Counted from the first letter of the stretch, positions 29,904 to 39,935 are shown. The stretch is 64,000 nucleotides of DNA from Pseudomonas abietaniphila (GCF_039697315.1 NZ_CP155619.1:6138001-6202000), one strand, 5' to 3'. Numbers and translations: made by a program. Notes: generated by a model from the sequence alone, not told the origin.

Positions 29904-31487
29904 TCAGTTGAACCCCGGATGCGCTGCCGCCAGCAGTTCCTTGGTGTAGGGATGCTGAGGCGCGTCAAAAACATCGTGGCTGGCGCCTCGTTCGACGACT
30001 TTGCCGTCCTTGACGACGATCAGGTCGTGGGCGAGCGCCCGCACGACCGCCAGATCATGGCTGATGAACAGATAGGTCAGGCCATGCTTCTCCTGCAATT
30101 GACGCAACAGCGCCACCACCTGTTTCTGCACGGTACGATCCAGCGCAGACGTTGGTTCGTCGAGCAAAATCAAGGCAGGTTTGAGAACAAGCGCGCGAGC
30201 GATGGCGATACGTTGCCGTTGCCCGCCGGAAAACTCATGGGGATACCGATGTCGGCTCAACGGATCGATACCGACTTCCTCCAGCACACGAATCACTTCG
30301 GCCTCACAGCAAACCTTGTCCAGTTCGCTGTGGACTTCCAGGCCCTCGCTGATGATCTGCGCCACCGACATGCGAGGACTGAGGCTGCCGTAAGGGTCCT
30401 GGAAAACCACTTGCATCTGCTTGCGCCATGGCCGCATCTGCTTCTGGTTCAGGGTGTCCAGCGCGTGACCCTTGAAGCGGATACTGCCACGGGATTCCAG
30501 CAAGCGCAGGATGGCCTGACCAAGTGTCGATTTTCCTGATCCTGACTCGCCGACGATGCCCAGGGTCTTGCCGCGCTCGATGCTCAGACTGACGTCGTCG
30601 ACCGCCTTCAGGTATTCGTGGTGGCGATTGAAGATGCCGCCGCCCAGTGAGAACCAGACACGCAGGTTATCCACTTCAAGTACTTTCTCACGCGTGTCGC
30701 GAGGCAGCGGCTCGCCCGCAGGTTCCGCGTCCAGCAACAACCGGCTGTAAGGATGCTGAGGGTTCTTGAACAGCAGATGGCAGTTGGATTGCTCGACGAT
30801 TTCGCCTGCACGCATCACGCAGACCTTCTGGGCGATGCTATGAACCAGGTTGAGGTCATGACTGATCAGTAAAAGCGACATGTTAAGACGTTGTTGCAAC
30901 TCCTTGAGCAGCAACAGAATCTTCCGCTGAACCGTCACGTCCAGAGCGGTGGTGGGTTCATCGGCAATCAGCAGTTCCGGCTCGCACGCGAGCGCCATGG
31001 CGATCATCACCCGTTGCCGTTGACCGCCGGACAGCTCGTGTGGATAGGCTTTTAGCCGCTTCTTGGGATGCTGGATGCCCACCAGTTCAAGCAGCTCCAG
31101 GATGCGAACCTTGGCCTCTCTACCGGTCAGCCCTTTGTGCAGCAGAAGCGTTTCGCCGATCTGTTTGGCGACAGTGTGCAGCGGGTTCAGCGAGGTCATC
31201 GGTTCTTGAAAGATCATCGCGATCTGGTTGCCGCGTATGCGTCGCATCGTTTTACCGTCTGCGCCCAGCAGTTCCTGACCGCGATAGGTGATGCTGCCCG
31301 TGCTGACCGTGCCGGCTTGGGGCAGCAGTTGCAGGATCGAGTGCGCGGTCACGGACTTGCCAGACCCGGACTCGCCGACCAGCGCCAGGCACTCGCCTGC
31401 AGGAATGTCCAGACTGAGGTTTTTAACCACAGCATTTCCATTAAAAGACACCGACAAGTCTCGGATTTCAATCAGGTTTTCAGACAT
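29904..31487 (-). CDS. yejF: Peptide ABC transporter, duplicated ATP-binding protein (YejF-like)
   Basis: 527 residues, two ATPase domains in one chain. Walker A motifs are GESGSGKS (about 43) and GESGSGKS again (about 320); the signatures are LSGGQRQRVMIAMAL and FSGGQRQRIAIARAL. Each is followed by an oligopeptide-type C-terminal extension. It energises import through the two permeases encoded upstream. Homologous systems take up short peptides, microcin C (Yej) or peptidyl nucleoside antibiotics (Npp of P. aeruginosa). One nucleotide separates it from the preceding permease gene. Confidence 0.9.
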   Translation of the reverse strand: MSENLIEIRDLSVSFNGNAVVKNLSLDIPAGECLALVGESGSGKSVTAHSILQLLPQAGTVSTGSITYRGQELLGADGKTMRRIRGNQIAMIFQEPMTSLNPLHTVAKQIGETLLLHKGLTGREAKVRILELLELVGIQHPKKRLKAYPHELSGGQRQRVMIAMALACEPELLIADEPTTALDVTVQRKILLLLKELQQRLNMSLLLISHDLNLVHSIAQKVCVMRAGEIVEQSNCHLLFKNPQHPYSRLLLDAEPAGEPLPRDTREKVLEVDNLRVWFSLGGGIFNRHHEYLKAVDDVSLSIERGKTLGIVGESGSGKSTLGQAILRLLESRGSIRFKGHALDTLNQKQMRPWRKQMQVVFQDPYGSLSPRMSVAQIISEGLEVHSELDKVCCEAEVIRVLEEVGIDPLSRHRYPHEFSGGQRQRIAIARALVLKPALILLDEPTSALDRTVQKQVVALLRQLQEKHGLTYLFISHDLAVVRALAHDLIVVKDGKVVERGASHDVFDAPQHPYTKELLAAAHPGFN

Positions 31488-31488
31488 G

Positions 31489-32514
31489 TCAGGACCTCGG
31501 GTCGAAGGCGTCGCGCAGCGCCTCGCCAATGAACACCAGCAACGACAGAATCAGCGCCAGGGTGAAGAAGGCGGTAAAGCCGAGCCAGGGCGCTTGAAGG
31601 TTTTGTTTGCCCTGACCAATCAATTCGCCCAGCGATGCGCTGCCTGCCGGCATGCCAAACCCCAGGAAGTCGAGGGCAGTCAGGGTCGAAATCGCACCGG
31701 TCAGAATGAACGGCAGGTAGCTCAGCGTCGCGTTCATGGCATTGGGCAGGATGTGCCGCATGATCACCTTGCGGTCATCCAGCCCCAGAGCGCGCGCCGC
31801 CTTCACGTATTCAAGGTTGCGTCCGCGCAGGAATTCGGCACGCACCACGTCCACCAGGGCGAGCCACGAAAACAGCGCCATGATCCCCAGCAGCCACCAG
31901 AAATTAGGCTCGACGAACCCCGAGAGAATGATCAGCAGGTACAGCACCGGCAACCCCGACCAGACTTCCAGCAGTCGCTGGCCGAGCAGGTCGACCCAAC
32001 CGCCGTAATAGCCCTGCAAAGCGCCAGCGGCGATGCCGATCAAGGCACTGATGACGGTCAGTGCCAACGCGAACAGGATCGACACCCGTGAACCGAAAAT
32101 GACCCGCGCCAGTACGTCCCGTGCCTGATCGTCGGTGCCCAGCCAGTTGATGGCGGAGGGCGGACTCGGAGCAGGTTTGTTCAGGTCATAGTTCGGTGTG
32201 TCATCGCTGAACGGGATCGGCGGAAACAGCATCCAGCCGTCGCCCTTGCTGATCAGTTGCCGTACGTAGTCACTGCGATAGTCCGGCTGGAAAGGCAACT
32301 GACCGCCAAACTCCTGTTCGGTGTAGCGTTTGAATGCAGGAAAGTACAAGGAGTGTTGATAGCTGAGCACCAACGGTTTGTCGTTGGCAATCAGCTCGCC
32401 GCACAGGCTGATGAGGAAGAGGCCGCAAAACAGCCACAGGGACCACCAGCCTCGGCGGTTATTGCGAAAGCGCTCGAAACGTCGGCGAGCCACCGGAGAC
32501 AGTCTGCGCATCAA
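31489..32514 (-). CDS. yejE: Peptide ABC transporter permease (YejE-like)
   Basis: 341 residues. An N-terminal transmembrane segment is followed by a long periplasmic stretch ([26 protein letters not shown]) that is characteristic of YejE. Five more membrane segments and an EAA loop ([26 protein letters not shown]) follow. It overlaps the upstream permease gene by 4 nt. Confidence 0.9.
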   Translation of the reverse strand: MMRRLSPVARRRFERFRNNRRGWWSLWLFCGLFLISLCGELIANDKPLVLSYQHSLYFPAFKRYTEQEFGGQLPFQPDYRSDYVRQLISKGDGWMLFPPIPFSDDTPNYDLNKPAPSPPSAINWLGTDDQARDVLARVIFGSRVSILFALALTVISALIGIAAGALQGYYGGWVDLLGQRLLEVWSGLPVLYLLIILSGFVEPNFWWLLGIMALFSWLALVDVVRAEFLRGRNLEYVKAARALGLDDRKVIMRHILPNAMNATLSYLPFILTGAISTLTALDFLGFGMPAGSASLGELIGQGKQNLQAPWLGFTAFFTLALILSLLVFIGEALRDAFDPRS

Positions 32515-33575
32515 GCATTCCTCGCGCTGAAGTCGATTCGGGGGTCGACCAGGGTGTAGCAGATGTCCCCGACCAGTTTTATCAGCAGTCCGAACAGGGT
32601 GAAAATAAACAGGGAGCCAAACACCACCGGGTAATCCCTGGACACCGCAGCCTCGTAGCTCATGCGGCCCAGCCCGTCGAGGGAGAAGATCACCTCGATC
32701 ATCAACGATCCGGCGAAAAACACGCTAATGAACGCCTGGGGAATGCCCGCTACGACCAGCAGCATGGCGTTCCGGAACACATGTCCGTACAGCACCCGCC
32801 GTTCGCTGAGGCCTTTGGCCCGCGCGGTGACCACATACTGGCGCGTGACTTCGTTGAGAAAGGAGTTCTTGGTCAGAATGGTCAGCGTCGCAAAACCGCC
32901 GATGACCAGCGACATCACCGGTAATACCAGGTGCCAGAAGTAGTCGGCGATCTTGCCCAGCGTCGTCATCTGATCGAAATTCTCAGACACCAGGCCCCGC
33001 ACCGGGAACCAGCTCAGCGACGTGCCGCCGGCGAATACCACCACCAGCAACATGGCGAACAGGAACGCAGGCATGGCGTAGCCGATGATGATCGCCGTGC
33101 TGCTCCAGATATCAAAATGACTGCCGTGCTTGACGGCTTTTCGAATCCCCAGCGGGATCGACACCAGGTAGGTGATCAACGTCGCCCATAGGCCAAGGGA
33201 AATGGACACGGGCATTTTCTGCAGTATCAGGTCGGTGACCTTGGCGCCGCGGAAAAAGCTGTTGCCGAAGTCCAGTTGGGCGTAGCTCTTCAGCATCAGC
33301 CACAAGCGCTCATGCAGCGGCTTGTCGAAGCCGTACTGGTGTTCGATTTCCTTGATCAGTTTCGGGTCCAGGCCTCGGCTGGCACGAGATTGCCCTGCGT
33401 TCATGGTTTCGGTGTGTCCGGCGCCGATCGTGCCACCCGCCACACCTTGCAGCTTGGCGATGGCCTGCTCGACCGGGCCGCCCGGCGCCGCCTGCACAAT
33501 AAAGAAGTTCACCAGCAAAATGGCCAACAGGGTGGGGATGATCAGCAGCAGGCGCCTCATCAGGTAGCCGAGCAT
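32511..33575 (-). CDS. yejB: Peptide ABC transporter permease (YejB-like)
   Basis: 354 residues with about six membrane segments and an EAA loop ([28 protein letters not shown]). A YejB-type insertion, [11 protein letters not shown] through [19 protein letters not shown], is near the N-terminus. The ATG at 33575 overlaps the stop of the binding-protein gene by one base (TAATG), which indicates coupled translation. A longer frame to 33662 would run into the upstream gene and is not preferred. Confidence 0.9.
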   Translation of the reverse strand: MLGYLMRRLLLIIPTLLAILLVNFFIVQAAPGGPVEQAIAKLQGVAGGTIGAGHTETMNAGQSRASRGLDPKLIKEIEHQYGFDKPLHERLWLMLKSYAQLDFGNSFFRGAKVTDLILQKMPVSISLGLWATLITYLVSIPLGIRKAVKHGSHFDIWSSTAIIIGYAMPAFLFAMLLVVVFAGGTSLSWFPVRGLVSENFDQMTTLGKIADYFWHLVLPVMSLVIGGFATLTILTKNSFLNEVTRQYVVTARAKGLSERRVLYGHVFRNAMLLVVAGIPQAFISVFFAGSLMIEVIFSLDGLGRMSYEAAVSRDYPVVFGSLFIFTLFGLLIKLVGDICYTLVDPRIDFSARNA

Positions 33576-35443
33576 TATTTGACCTCCGAAGGGATGGCCG
33601 ACGCGCCCCGTTGCTGGGCGAATTGTTCGTTGGTCAGGGCTTGTGGGCTGATTTCCCACCAAGTGTCGATGGCTTCACTGTTGCTCGCCTGCACCTTAGG
33701 AATACCGAAGCGGTTCCACCAGACGGTCGAGGAGCCTGGCGGGTAATAGTTGGGAATCCAGTAAAAGCCCCATTGCAGCACGCGATCCAGCGCATGGGCG
33801 TAGTCGATCATCGCAGGCTTGTTGTCAGCCTTGGCCAGGCCGGTAATCAGCGAGTCGACGGCGGGGTCGCGCAGCACCATGTAATTGCTGGAGCCAGAGT
33901 CTTTCGCCACTTTGGAGCCGAAATTGTTGTACAACTCCATGCCGGGGGAGGTGGACACCCCGTACCCGGTCACGATCATGTCGTAGTCCCGCGCCATGAC
34001 GCGGTTCAGGTATTGCGCCGAGTCGATCCGGCGGATTTCAAAGTCGATGCCGATCTGCGCGAGGTTGCGCTTGTACGGCAGCAGAATCTTTTCGAACCCG
34101 CTCTGACCATTGAGGAACGTGAAGCTCAAGGGTTCTCCGGCGGCGTTGACCAGCTTGTCGCCCTTGGGCATCCAGCCGGCTTCCTCCAGCAACGCCAGCG
34201 CTTGCAGCTGTTTGTCGCGAATGAACCCGGTGCCGTCCGTCTTGGGCGTATGGAACACAGTGGTGAACACTTCTGGCGGCACCTGACCGCGCAGGGGTTC
34301 GAGAATCTTGAGCTCGGATTCGGTGGGTAGCTCGGTGGCCGCCAGGTCGCTGTTCGAGAAGTAGCTGTTCTGGCGAACGTAGACGTTGCGCATCATCTGC
34401 TTGTTCGTCCACTCGAAGTCCCAGAGCATGGCCAGCGCCTGACGCACGCGGCGGTCCTGAAACTTCGGGCGGTCCAGGTTGAACACAAAGCCTTGAGAGC
34501 TTTGCACCGAGCCTTTCGCCAGATGAGCGCGCTGCAGACGGCCTTCGGCCAAGGCATCGCCATCGTAACCAATGGAATAACCGGTGGCGGAGTATTCACG
34601 GTTGTAGTCGTAACCACCGCCGCGCACAACCTGCCGCGCAACGTCGGTGTCGCCGAAGTATTCGACTTTGAAATGATCGAAGTTGTACATGCCGCGGTTG
34701 ACCGGCAAATCTTTCGCCCACCAGTCGGCGTTGCGCTCGAACGTGATGCTGCGGCCTGGGTCGACCTGACCGATCCGGTAAGGACCGCTGCCGACAGGGG
34801 CCTCGAAGCCGCCGCCGTTGGCGAAGTCGCGGTCTTTCCACCAGTGCTCCGGGAAGACCGGGAGCGACGCGAGGTCCAGCGGCAGAGTGCGGCTCTCGTT
34901 GCTCTTGAAGTCAAAGCGGATTTGCGTGGGGGACTCGACCTCAACGCCTTGCACGTCGCCGAACTCGGTGCGATACGACAGGCTGCCTTGGGTCATGAGC
35001 AGGTTATAGGTGAAACGTACGTCTTCGGCGGTGATGGGCGTGCCATCTGCAAAGCGCGCCTTGGGGTTCAGGTAGAACCGCAGCGACATGCCGTCAGCGG
35101 CGCGCTCCATCTTTTCAGCGATCAGGCCGTACACCGTATAAGGCTCATCCAGCGATTTGACGGCCAGAGGGGAATAGAGCAGGCCGTTGACCTGCGACAC
35201 GCCAGTGCCTTTGTCCAGATACGGCATGATGTGGTCGAACTGACCGATTTCCTGCGCCGAGCGACGCATGCTGCCGCCTTTTGGGGCGTCGGCGTTCACG
35301 TAATCGAAATGCTGGAAGTTGGCCGGATAGCGAGGGGCCTCGCCATAAACGGTCAATGCGTGTTGAGGGGCGGCGGACAGGGCTTGAAAACCTGAAACAA
35401 GGACCAGCGTTGCTACCATCAGCGATGAAAAAACAAAACGCAT
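33575..35443 (-). CDS. yejA: Peptide ABC transporter substrate-binding protein (YejA-like)
   Basis: 622 residues with a signal peptide ending near ALSA-AP. It is a cluster C (SBP family 5) binding protein: [18 protein letters not shown], then [38 protein letters not shown], then [26 protein letters not shown]. It captures peptides in the periplasm for the YejBEF channel. It is first in its operon. The 328 bp upstream (35444-35771) hold its promoter region and the terminator of the convergent-side ppiC gene; nothing else is seen. Confidence 0.9.
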   Translation of the reverse strand: MRFVFSSLMVATLVLVSGFQALSAAPQHALTVYGEAPRYPANFQHFDYVNADAPKGGSMRRSAQEIGQFDHIMPYLDKGTGVSQVNGLLYSPLAVKSLDEPYTVYGLIAEKMERAADGMSLRFYLNPKARFADGTPITAEDVRFTYNLLMTQGSLSYRTEFGDVQGVEVESPTQIRFDFKSNESRTLPLDLASLPVFPEHWWKDRDFANGGGFEAPVGSGPYRIGQVDPGRSITFERNADWWAKDLPVNRGMYNFDHFKVEYFGDTDVARQVVRGGGYDYNREYSATGYSIGYDGDALAEGRLQRAHLAKGSVQSSQGFVFNLDRPKFQDRRVRQALAMLWDFEWTNKQMMRNVYVRQNSYFSNSDLAATELPTESELKILEPLRGQVPPEVFTTVFHTPKTDGTGFIRDKQLQALALLEEAGWMPKGDKLVNAAGEPLSFTFLNGQSGFEKILLPYKRNLAQIGIDFEIRRIDSAQYLNRVMARDYDMIVTGYGVSTSPGMELYNNFGSKVAKDSGSSNYMVLRDPAVDSLITGLAKADNKPAMIDYAHALDRVLQWGFYWIPNYYPPGSSTVWWNRFGIPKVQASNSEAIDTWWEISPQALTNEQFAQQRGASAIPSEVK

Positions 35444-35720
35444 TACACGAATCCTGACTGATGTCGTGGCACAACATCAGGGTTGAAGGTCATGAGCAGG
35501 CGATTGCGGCGTGCTCTTTGGTTTTTATTCGTTACCTCCAGTGGCAAGGTACCGTAATGCCGTAATCTTTGTAACCGCACAATAGCGAGCGTTGATAACT
35601 TCTTTACCGTGCGGCACAGACTGGACGCATTTCAAGGGTTGATGACCCGGTTAACGGGCCAAAAGGAAGCAATTTCTTTGCCGGAATCGATACAGCAACG
35701 GTTTGCGGTGCGCTAAATAC

Positions 35721-35750
35721 AAACGGCCCGCTTTTAAGGGCGGGCCGTTC
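35721..35750 (-). terminator. Intrinsic terminator of the second parvulin gene
   Basis: ACGGCCCGC pairs with GCGGGCCGT around a short AT-rich loop, with AAA before and TTC after. It lies 22 nt beyond the parvulin stop. Confidence 0.75.
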
Positions 35751-35771
35751 AAGGTGTGGCTAGGGTGTGAA

Positions 35772-36053
35772 TCAATCCTGACGACTGGTCACTTCCAGCA
35801 GGTGGTAGCCAAACTGGGTTTTTACCGGACCTTGCACCACGTTGACCGGGGCGCTGAACACCACGGTGTCGAATTCCTTGACCATCTGGCCTGGACCGAA
35901 CGATCCGAGATCACCGCCTTGACGGCTGGATGGGCAGCTGGAGTTGGAGCGTGCCACTTCGGCAAAATCAGCGCCGCCTTCGATCTGAGCTTTGAGTTCG
36001 TTGCATTTCTCTTCGCTGGAAACAAGGATGTGGCGGGCAGTGGCTTTGGCCAT
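35772..36053 (-). CDS. Parvulin-type peptidyl-prolyl isomerase, second copy
   Basis: 93 residues, a single rotamase domain: ATARHILVSSEEKCNELKAQI, then CPSSRQGGDLGSFGPGQMVKEFD and GPVKTQFGYHLLEV. It is a clear paralogue of the protein at 24126-24401. AGGAG precedes the chosen ATG; the longer frame to 36152 lacks a site and adds an unrelated segment. Confidence 0.9.
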   Translation of the reverse strand: MAKATARHILVSSEEKCNELKAQIEGGADFAEVARSNSSCPSSRQGGDLGSFGPGQMVKEFDTVVFSAPVNVVQGPVKTQFGYHLLEVTSRQD

Positions 36054-36180
36054 TTGGAGTACTCCTGTCAAAAAAAGGAAAGAGCCTACCGGATTAAGGG
36101 AGCGTTTTCCCGAGAAAGTTCCAGCCCGGCAGTCGAACGGGCGAGTTGCCATCAGGGACCAGGCTCAGAGGTAAACGCGT

Positions 36181-37062
36181 CTACAGTCCTTTGCGGAACA
36201 ATAATCCGGCATGATCAACATAAAGTTTTACCGGATCGACGCTTTTTCGAACGACTCCCGCAGTCTGGTTGATCGTGTCGACATGGTCCATCGGGTAATC
36301 GGAGCGTATGACTTTGCCCAGGTGCGAGCTGTAGCGTCCCACCAGGCCGTCGTTGAAAGCGGCCTCCCTCTCAAAAAGAAGCGCGTAACTGCGAAGTGCC
36401 AAGTGCAGTGGGTCAAAGGCATTGCGCCCTTCACTCACCAGCGAATGCTGAATGCAGCCACTCCAGGAGTAATAGTGCACGCCATCGACGCGCTCGGCAC
36501 CTTCACCTCCCCACTCGGAGGGCAGGCCTTGTGGGTAGGCGCTGTTAAACCGCGCCACACCCTCGGTGGTCAGGGCATCCAGCGCCAACAGAGGGTCCTG
36601 CGGCAGTTCGGGTTTGCCCCCGAGCAGCGCAAGGAAATGCGCAAAGCCCAGGGTCAGTCGCGAAGCCAGTCGCTCGGGCATCTCACCGGGTAAAAAGGCG
36701 CGACGGACCCGGTCCGCGACTTCCGATCCATGGTTCGGGCCGCTGACGGAAGTCACCGAGGCGACCCATTCCGGCCTGACCGCAGCCGCATAACGAGCCG
36801 TCAGGGCGCCCTGACTGTGGCCGATCAAGTTGACTCTCAAATAGCCGGTGCGTTTGAGGAAACGTTCGATCTGATCCAGCAACTGCTCTCCGCGGGTCTC
36901 GTTGTCGTGAACGCCTGAAATGGTTGGCACGTGAACCCGGCAACCGGCTTTTTCCAGGGCCTGAACGATGCCGTGGAACATGGCGAATTCGCCGACACGC
37001 TCGAAACCGAACAAGCCGTGAACCAGCAGGAGGGGGTATTTGGTGGTGACGTCCGTGTACAT
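36181..37062 (-). CDS. Triacylglycerol lipase (family I-like, no signal peptide)
   Basis: 293 residues, alpha/beta hydrolase. The oxyanion-hole region is LLLVHGLFGFERVGEF, the nucleophile is Ser83 in GHSQG, and the late DGLVGRYSSHLGKVIRSDYPMDHVD holds the Asp/His region seen in P. aeruginosa LipA. No signal peptide precedes the domain from the preferred start at 37062 (GGGAG 9 nt upstream), and no lipase foldase gene is nearby, so it is probably intracellular or exported by another route. It would hydrolyse acylglycerols or related esters. Confidence 0.85.
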   Translation of the reverse strand: MYTDVTTKYPLLLVHGLFGFERVGEFAMFHGIVQALEKAGCRVHVPTISGVHDNETRGEQLLDQIERFLKRTGYLRVNLIGHSQGALTARYAAAVRPEWVASVTSVSGPNHGSEVADRVRRAFLPGEMPERLASRLTLGFAHFLALLGGKPELPQDPLLALDALTTEGVARFNSAYPQGLPSEWGGEGAERVDGVHYYSWSGCIQHSLVSEGRNAFDPLHLALRSYALLFEREAAFNDGLVGRYSSHLGKVIRSDYPMDHVDTINQTAGVVRKSVDPVKLYVDHAGLLFRKGL

Positions 37063-37362
37063 GAGGATGACTCCCGTTTGCTTGCTGAGGCGCACGAGAG
37101 TAAAGGGCAGGACACGGCGCGCAACGCCCTGTGGCGGGGTGCTTTTCAAGGCGTGCAGCGTGTATCAAGTTGTTGGTTGGAGGCTAAGGCCCGGTCGGAA
37201 AGGCCTGAGCGACAAGCGCTCAGTGTCATGCCGCGACGTCCGAGTGACACAGGGCAGATTTCCCACAGGGTCGATCCAGAAGGTGACAGATGATTGCTGT
37301 CGTTGCGACACGTGCAAGAGAAGTCGGCCGTCGCGTTCTGACCGACTTCTCATGTGCAGATG

Positions 37363-38448
37363 TTACCTGTAGCGCAGTTTATTCACGGCCTCGCGCAGCA
37401 GGTGCTCGGTGCCGTCCCAGCCCAGGCAACCATCCGTCACTGACACGCCGTAGCGCAGCGATTCACTCAGCGGCTGACAGCCTTCGAACAGGTGACTTTC
37501 GAGCATCATGCCGATCAGCGTGTTATCGCCCGCCAGGCGTTGCTGCAACACATCGTTGAAGACCTGAGGCTGGCGCAGCGGGTCCTTGCCACTGTTGGCG
37601 TGGCTGCAATCGACCATGATTCGGGCGGCGATGCGGTTCTTGTCCAGGCTGGCGTTGACCTTGCCCACACTCTGGGCATCGTAGTTAGGCCCGCTGTGGC
37701 CGCCGCGCAACACGATGTGCGTGTCCGGATTGCCCTGGGTCTCGATGATCGCCGGATGACCGTGACGATCGATGCCGAAGTGACGGTGTGCGTGAGCGGC
37801 TGAGCGAATGGCGTCGCAGGCCACAGCAACACCGCCGTCGGTGCCGTTCTTGAAGCCGACCGGCATTTGCAGCCCGCTGGCCATCTCCCGGTGGATCTGC
37901 GATTCAGTGGTGCGCGCTCCGATCGCCACCCAGCTCAACAGGTCGTCGAAGTATCCGGCGGCCATCGGTTGCAGCAACTCGGTCGCAATCGGCAGGCCGA
38001 GTCGAATCATTTCGCGCATCAGGTGACGGGAGAGCGTAAGGCCACCGGCCATGTCATCGCTGCCGTCCAGATGCGGGTCGTAGGCCAGGCCTTTCCAGCC
38101 GACGGTCGTGCGAGGTTTTTCGACATAGGCGCGCATCACCAATAGCATCTGATCACTGACCTCGGTGGCGAGGTGTGCCAGGCGTTCGGCGTATTCGAGT
38201 GCAGATTTTGGATCGTGGATCGAGCACGGACCGACAACGACTAAAAGGCGGGTGTCTTCGCCGTTGAGAATGGCGCGCACGGATCGGCGATGAGCTTCGA
38301 CTTGTGCGATCAATGCAACGTCCAGCGGCAGCTGGTTCTTGAGTGCCAGGGTGCTGGGCAGGCGTTGTGGAGCGGGGTGGCTGTCGATCAAGGTCACAGG
38401 ACGGGACGGCAGGTCGGACAGGCTTTTTGCGACGACGGACGAATTCAT
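37363..38448 (-). CDS. 3-deoxy-7-phosphoheptulonate (DAHP) synthase, class I
   Basis: 361 residues. It condenses PEP with erythrose-4-phosphate, the first step of aromatic amino-acid synthesis. VVVGPCSIHDPKSALEYAERL, MRAYVEKPRTTVGWKGLAYDPHLDGS, GFKNGTDG and IMVDCSHANSGKD are the signature blocks of the AroF/AroG/AroH family and include the metal ligands (Cys, His, Glu, Asp). AGGAAG precedes the start at 38448. Which amino acid inhibits the enzyme is not readable. Upstream lies an attenuator-like leader that may match supply to aromatic amino-acid level. Confidence 0.92.
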   Translation of the reverse strand: MNSSVVAKSLSDLPSRPVTLIDSHPAPQRLPSTLALKNQLPLDVALIAQVEAHRRSVRAILNGEDTRLLVVVGPCSIHDPKSALEYAERLAHLATEVSDQMLLVMRAYVEKPRTTVGWKGLAYDPHLDGSDDMAGGLTLSRHLMREMIRLGLPIATELLQPMAAGYFDDLLSWVAIGARTTESQIHREMASGLQMPVGFKNGTDGGVAVACDAIRSAAHAHRHFGIDRHGHPAIIETQGNPDTHIVLRGGHSGPNYDAQSVGKVNASLDKNRIAARIMVDCSHANSGKDPLRQPQVFNDVLQQRLAGDNTLIGMMLESHLFEGCQPLSESLRYGVSVTDGCLGWDGTEHLLREAVNKLRYR

Positions 38449-38489
38449 GAGTAAGGCTTCCTGGTCGGCGGGCGCTTTCCCGCACGGAC

Positions 38490-38642
38490 CTACTGGGGTG
38501 TTCGACAATTGGCCGTATGGGCTGAATGTGTGGATTTGCCACCTGTCAGTGACCGATCGGAGGCGGCAGGCTGTCCCGAACGGAGGTTGCTAAATCGCCA
38601 TGCAAAGTCGATGTCGTTGCGGTAATAGGTGCTGTAGTTCAT
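38490..38642 (-). CDS. Small aromatic-rich ORF between the attenuator and the DAHP synthase gene
   Basis: 50 codons beginning MNYSTYYRNDIDFAWRF, with six aromatic residues in the first 17. CGAGGA sits 7-8 nt upstream of the ATG. It lies after the leader terminator and ends 41 nt before the DAHP synthase start. It could be a second regulatory uORF or a spurious frame; conservation in relatives would decide. Confidence 0.4.
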   Translation of the reverse strand: MNYSTYYRNDIDFAWRFSNLRSGQPAASDRSLTGGKSTHSAHTANCRTPQ

Positions 38643-38686
38643 GTCATGTTCCTCGAATCGAAGCGTAAGTCAGGTTTTTGAAGGGC

Positions 38687-38726
38687 TAAAAAAACGAAAC
38701 CCCCGGTCGGGAGGCCGACCGGGGGT
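38687..38726 (-). terminator. Attenuator terminator in the DAHP synthase leader
   Basis: A perfect 12-bp stem (ACCCCCGGTCGG with CCGACCGGGGGT, read on the minus strand) with a CCTC loop is followed by TTTCGTTTTTTT. It lies between the leader peptide and the DAHP synthase gene, so it would stop transcription before the structural gene. Confidence 0.9.
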
Positions 38727-38769
38727 AGAGTTATCTCTGGTTGGCGTCCCGTGATTCGTGGGCGCCGTT

Positions 38770-38806
38770 TGGGTATCAGGCGCGCCAGTGGCTAAACCAA
38801 TACCCA
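38770..38806 (-). promoter_or_regulatory. Leader hairpin pairing the aromatic codons with the region just after the leader stop
   Basis: TGGGTAT within the codons for Gly-Tyr-Trp pairs perfectly (7 bp) with ATACCCA just after the TGA of the leader peptide. This is the position expected of the 1:2 hairpin in trp-type attenuators: a ribosome stalled on the Tyr/Trp codons would prevent it. A further dyad, GGCGCCC with GGGACGCC, lies between it and the terminator. A full antiterminator pairing was not obvious by eye. Confidence 0.55.
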
Positions 38807-38919
38807 TAAAAATAAGAAGCAGGCGACGCGATGGTCATTGCATCCCACACAGCCATCTTCGCCACCGGGCGCGAGGCGTCGGCAGGGCGATGAAGCGATG
38901 AAAGGCTGGAAAGCAACAT
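38776..38919 (-). CDS. Leader peptide of the DAHP synthase gene, aromatic-rich
   Basis: 47 codons, ATG at 38917-38919 after GGAG. Residues 35-45 read SYFYGYWFSHW: three Tyr, two Phe and two Trp within 10 residues, just before the stop. Such a run is the mark of a transcription-attenuation leader. Tyr, Phe and Trp codons are all represented, which suits the common first enzyme of the aromatic pathway. Upstream (38920-39060) there is a repeated CAATTGAAT motif, possibly a promoter/operator region. Confidence 0.75.
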   Translation of the reverse strand: MLLSSLSSLHRPADASRPVAKMAVWDAMTIASPASYFYGYWFSHWRA

Positions 38920-39118
38920 GTTCGGTCTCCGTTGAATGACGCCGAGCTTACTTCAGCGGCAGGCGGTTATTCAATTGGAAAATTCAATTGTATCGATTGA
39001 TAACCTGCAGCCTGCTGCGTTGAAGTGGCCATCGCCGCGCGTGGCAGTAGAATGTCCCGACAATCCGCGGGAGCGTCTATCGTCGTGCGCGGATAACGAG
39101 TGATCAGGAGGATCCGCA

Positions 39119-39922
39119 GTGTCCACGAATGAGCAGCACGGCAACGAAGAGGGTCAGCGACAGCGATCAGAGCCTACGGTGTGGGCGGCGGCCCAATCGC
39201 AGTCCGTGGCGGGCGACCTTGCCGCCAACGTTCAGCGCCACTTGCGCTTCATGGAGATCGCCGCGGAGCAGGGTGTCGGGTTCCTGTTGTTTCCGGAGCT
39301 GTCGTTGACTGGCTACGAACCGGCGATGGCCAGCGACCTTGCCGTCACCGGACTGGACTCGCGGCTGCAGCCGTTAAAAGACATGGCCCAAGCGTTGAAA
39401 ATGGTCACCGTGGTTGGAGCGCCATTGCTCGGCGGGACGCGAGGTGACGTCCGGATCGCGGCGCTCACCTTCGGCCTGGGTGGCGAAGTGAGCGTTTACA
39501 CCAAGCAGCACCTGCACAGCGGGGAAGAGTCGGTATTCAAGGTTGGCGTGGGTGGCGCCCCGGTCGACATTGATGCGGAACACGTTCATCTCGCGGTCTG
39601 TGCGGATTTCAGCCATGCAGATCATGCGCAAAAAGCCGCCACAGCGGGCGCCACGATGTACGCGGCCAGCGTATTGATCTCAGGTCCCGGCTACGTGAAA
39701 GATTCGGACCTGCTCCGAGGTTATGCCAAGACCCACGGGATGCCGGTCTTAATGGCCAATCATGCCGGCGTCACCGGCGGCTGGCAGTCGGCCGGGCGCA
39801 GTGCGTTGTGGGATGAAACCGGGGAGCCGGTCGCAGAGATCGCAGGCGCGGGTGAGGGGTTGCTGGTTGCCACGCGTGGCGGAAGTGGGTGGAGCGCGCG
39901 CACCCTGACTGTTTCTATTTAA
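39119..39922 (+). CDS. Carbon-nitrogen hydrolase (nitrilase superfamily amidase)
   Basis: 267 residues. The Glu-Lys-Cys triad is visible at Glu60 (LLFPELSLTGYEP), Lys129 (YTKQHLHSGEE) and Cys161 (LAVCADFSHADHA). It hydrolyses an amide or nitrile-type C-N bond in a small molecule; the branch within the superfamily is not clear. It starts at GTG with a strong AGGAGGA 8 nt upstream. The GNAT gene follows 13 bp later and may be in the same transcript. Confidence 0.87.
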   Translation: MSTNEQHGNEEGQRQRSEPTVWAAAQSQSVAGDLAANVQRHLRFMEIAAEQGVGFLLFPELSLTGYEPAMASDLAVTGLDSRLQPLKDMAQALKMVTVVGAPLLGGTRGDVRIAALTFGLGGEVSVYTKQHLHSGEESVFKVGVGGAPVDIDAEHVHLAVCADFSHADHAQKAATAGATMYAASVLISGPGYVKDSDLLRGYAKTHGMPVLMANHAGVTGGWQSAGRSALWDETGEPVAEIAGAGEGLLVATRGGSGWSARTLTVSI

Positions 39923-39935
39923 GTCGCGTGCTCTG

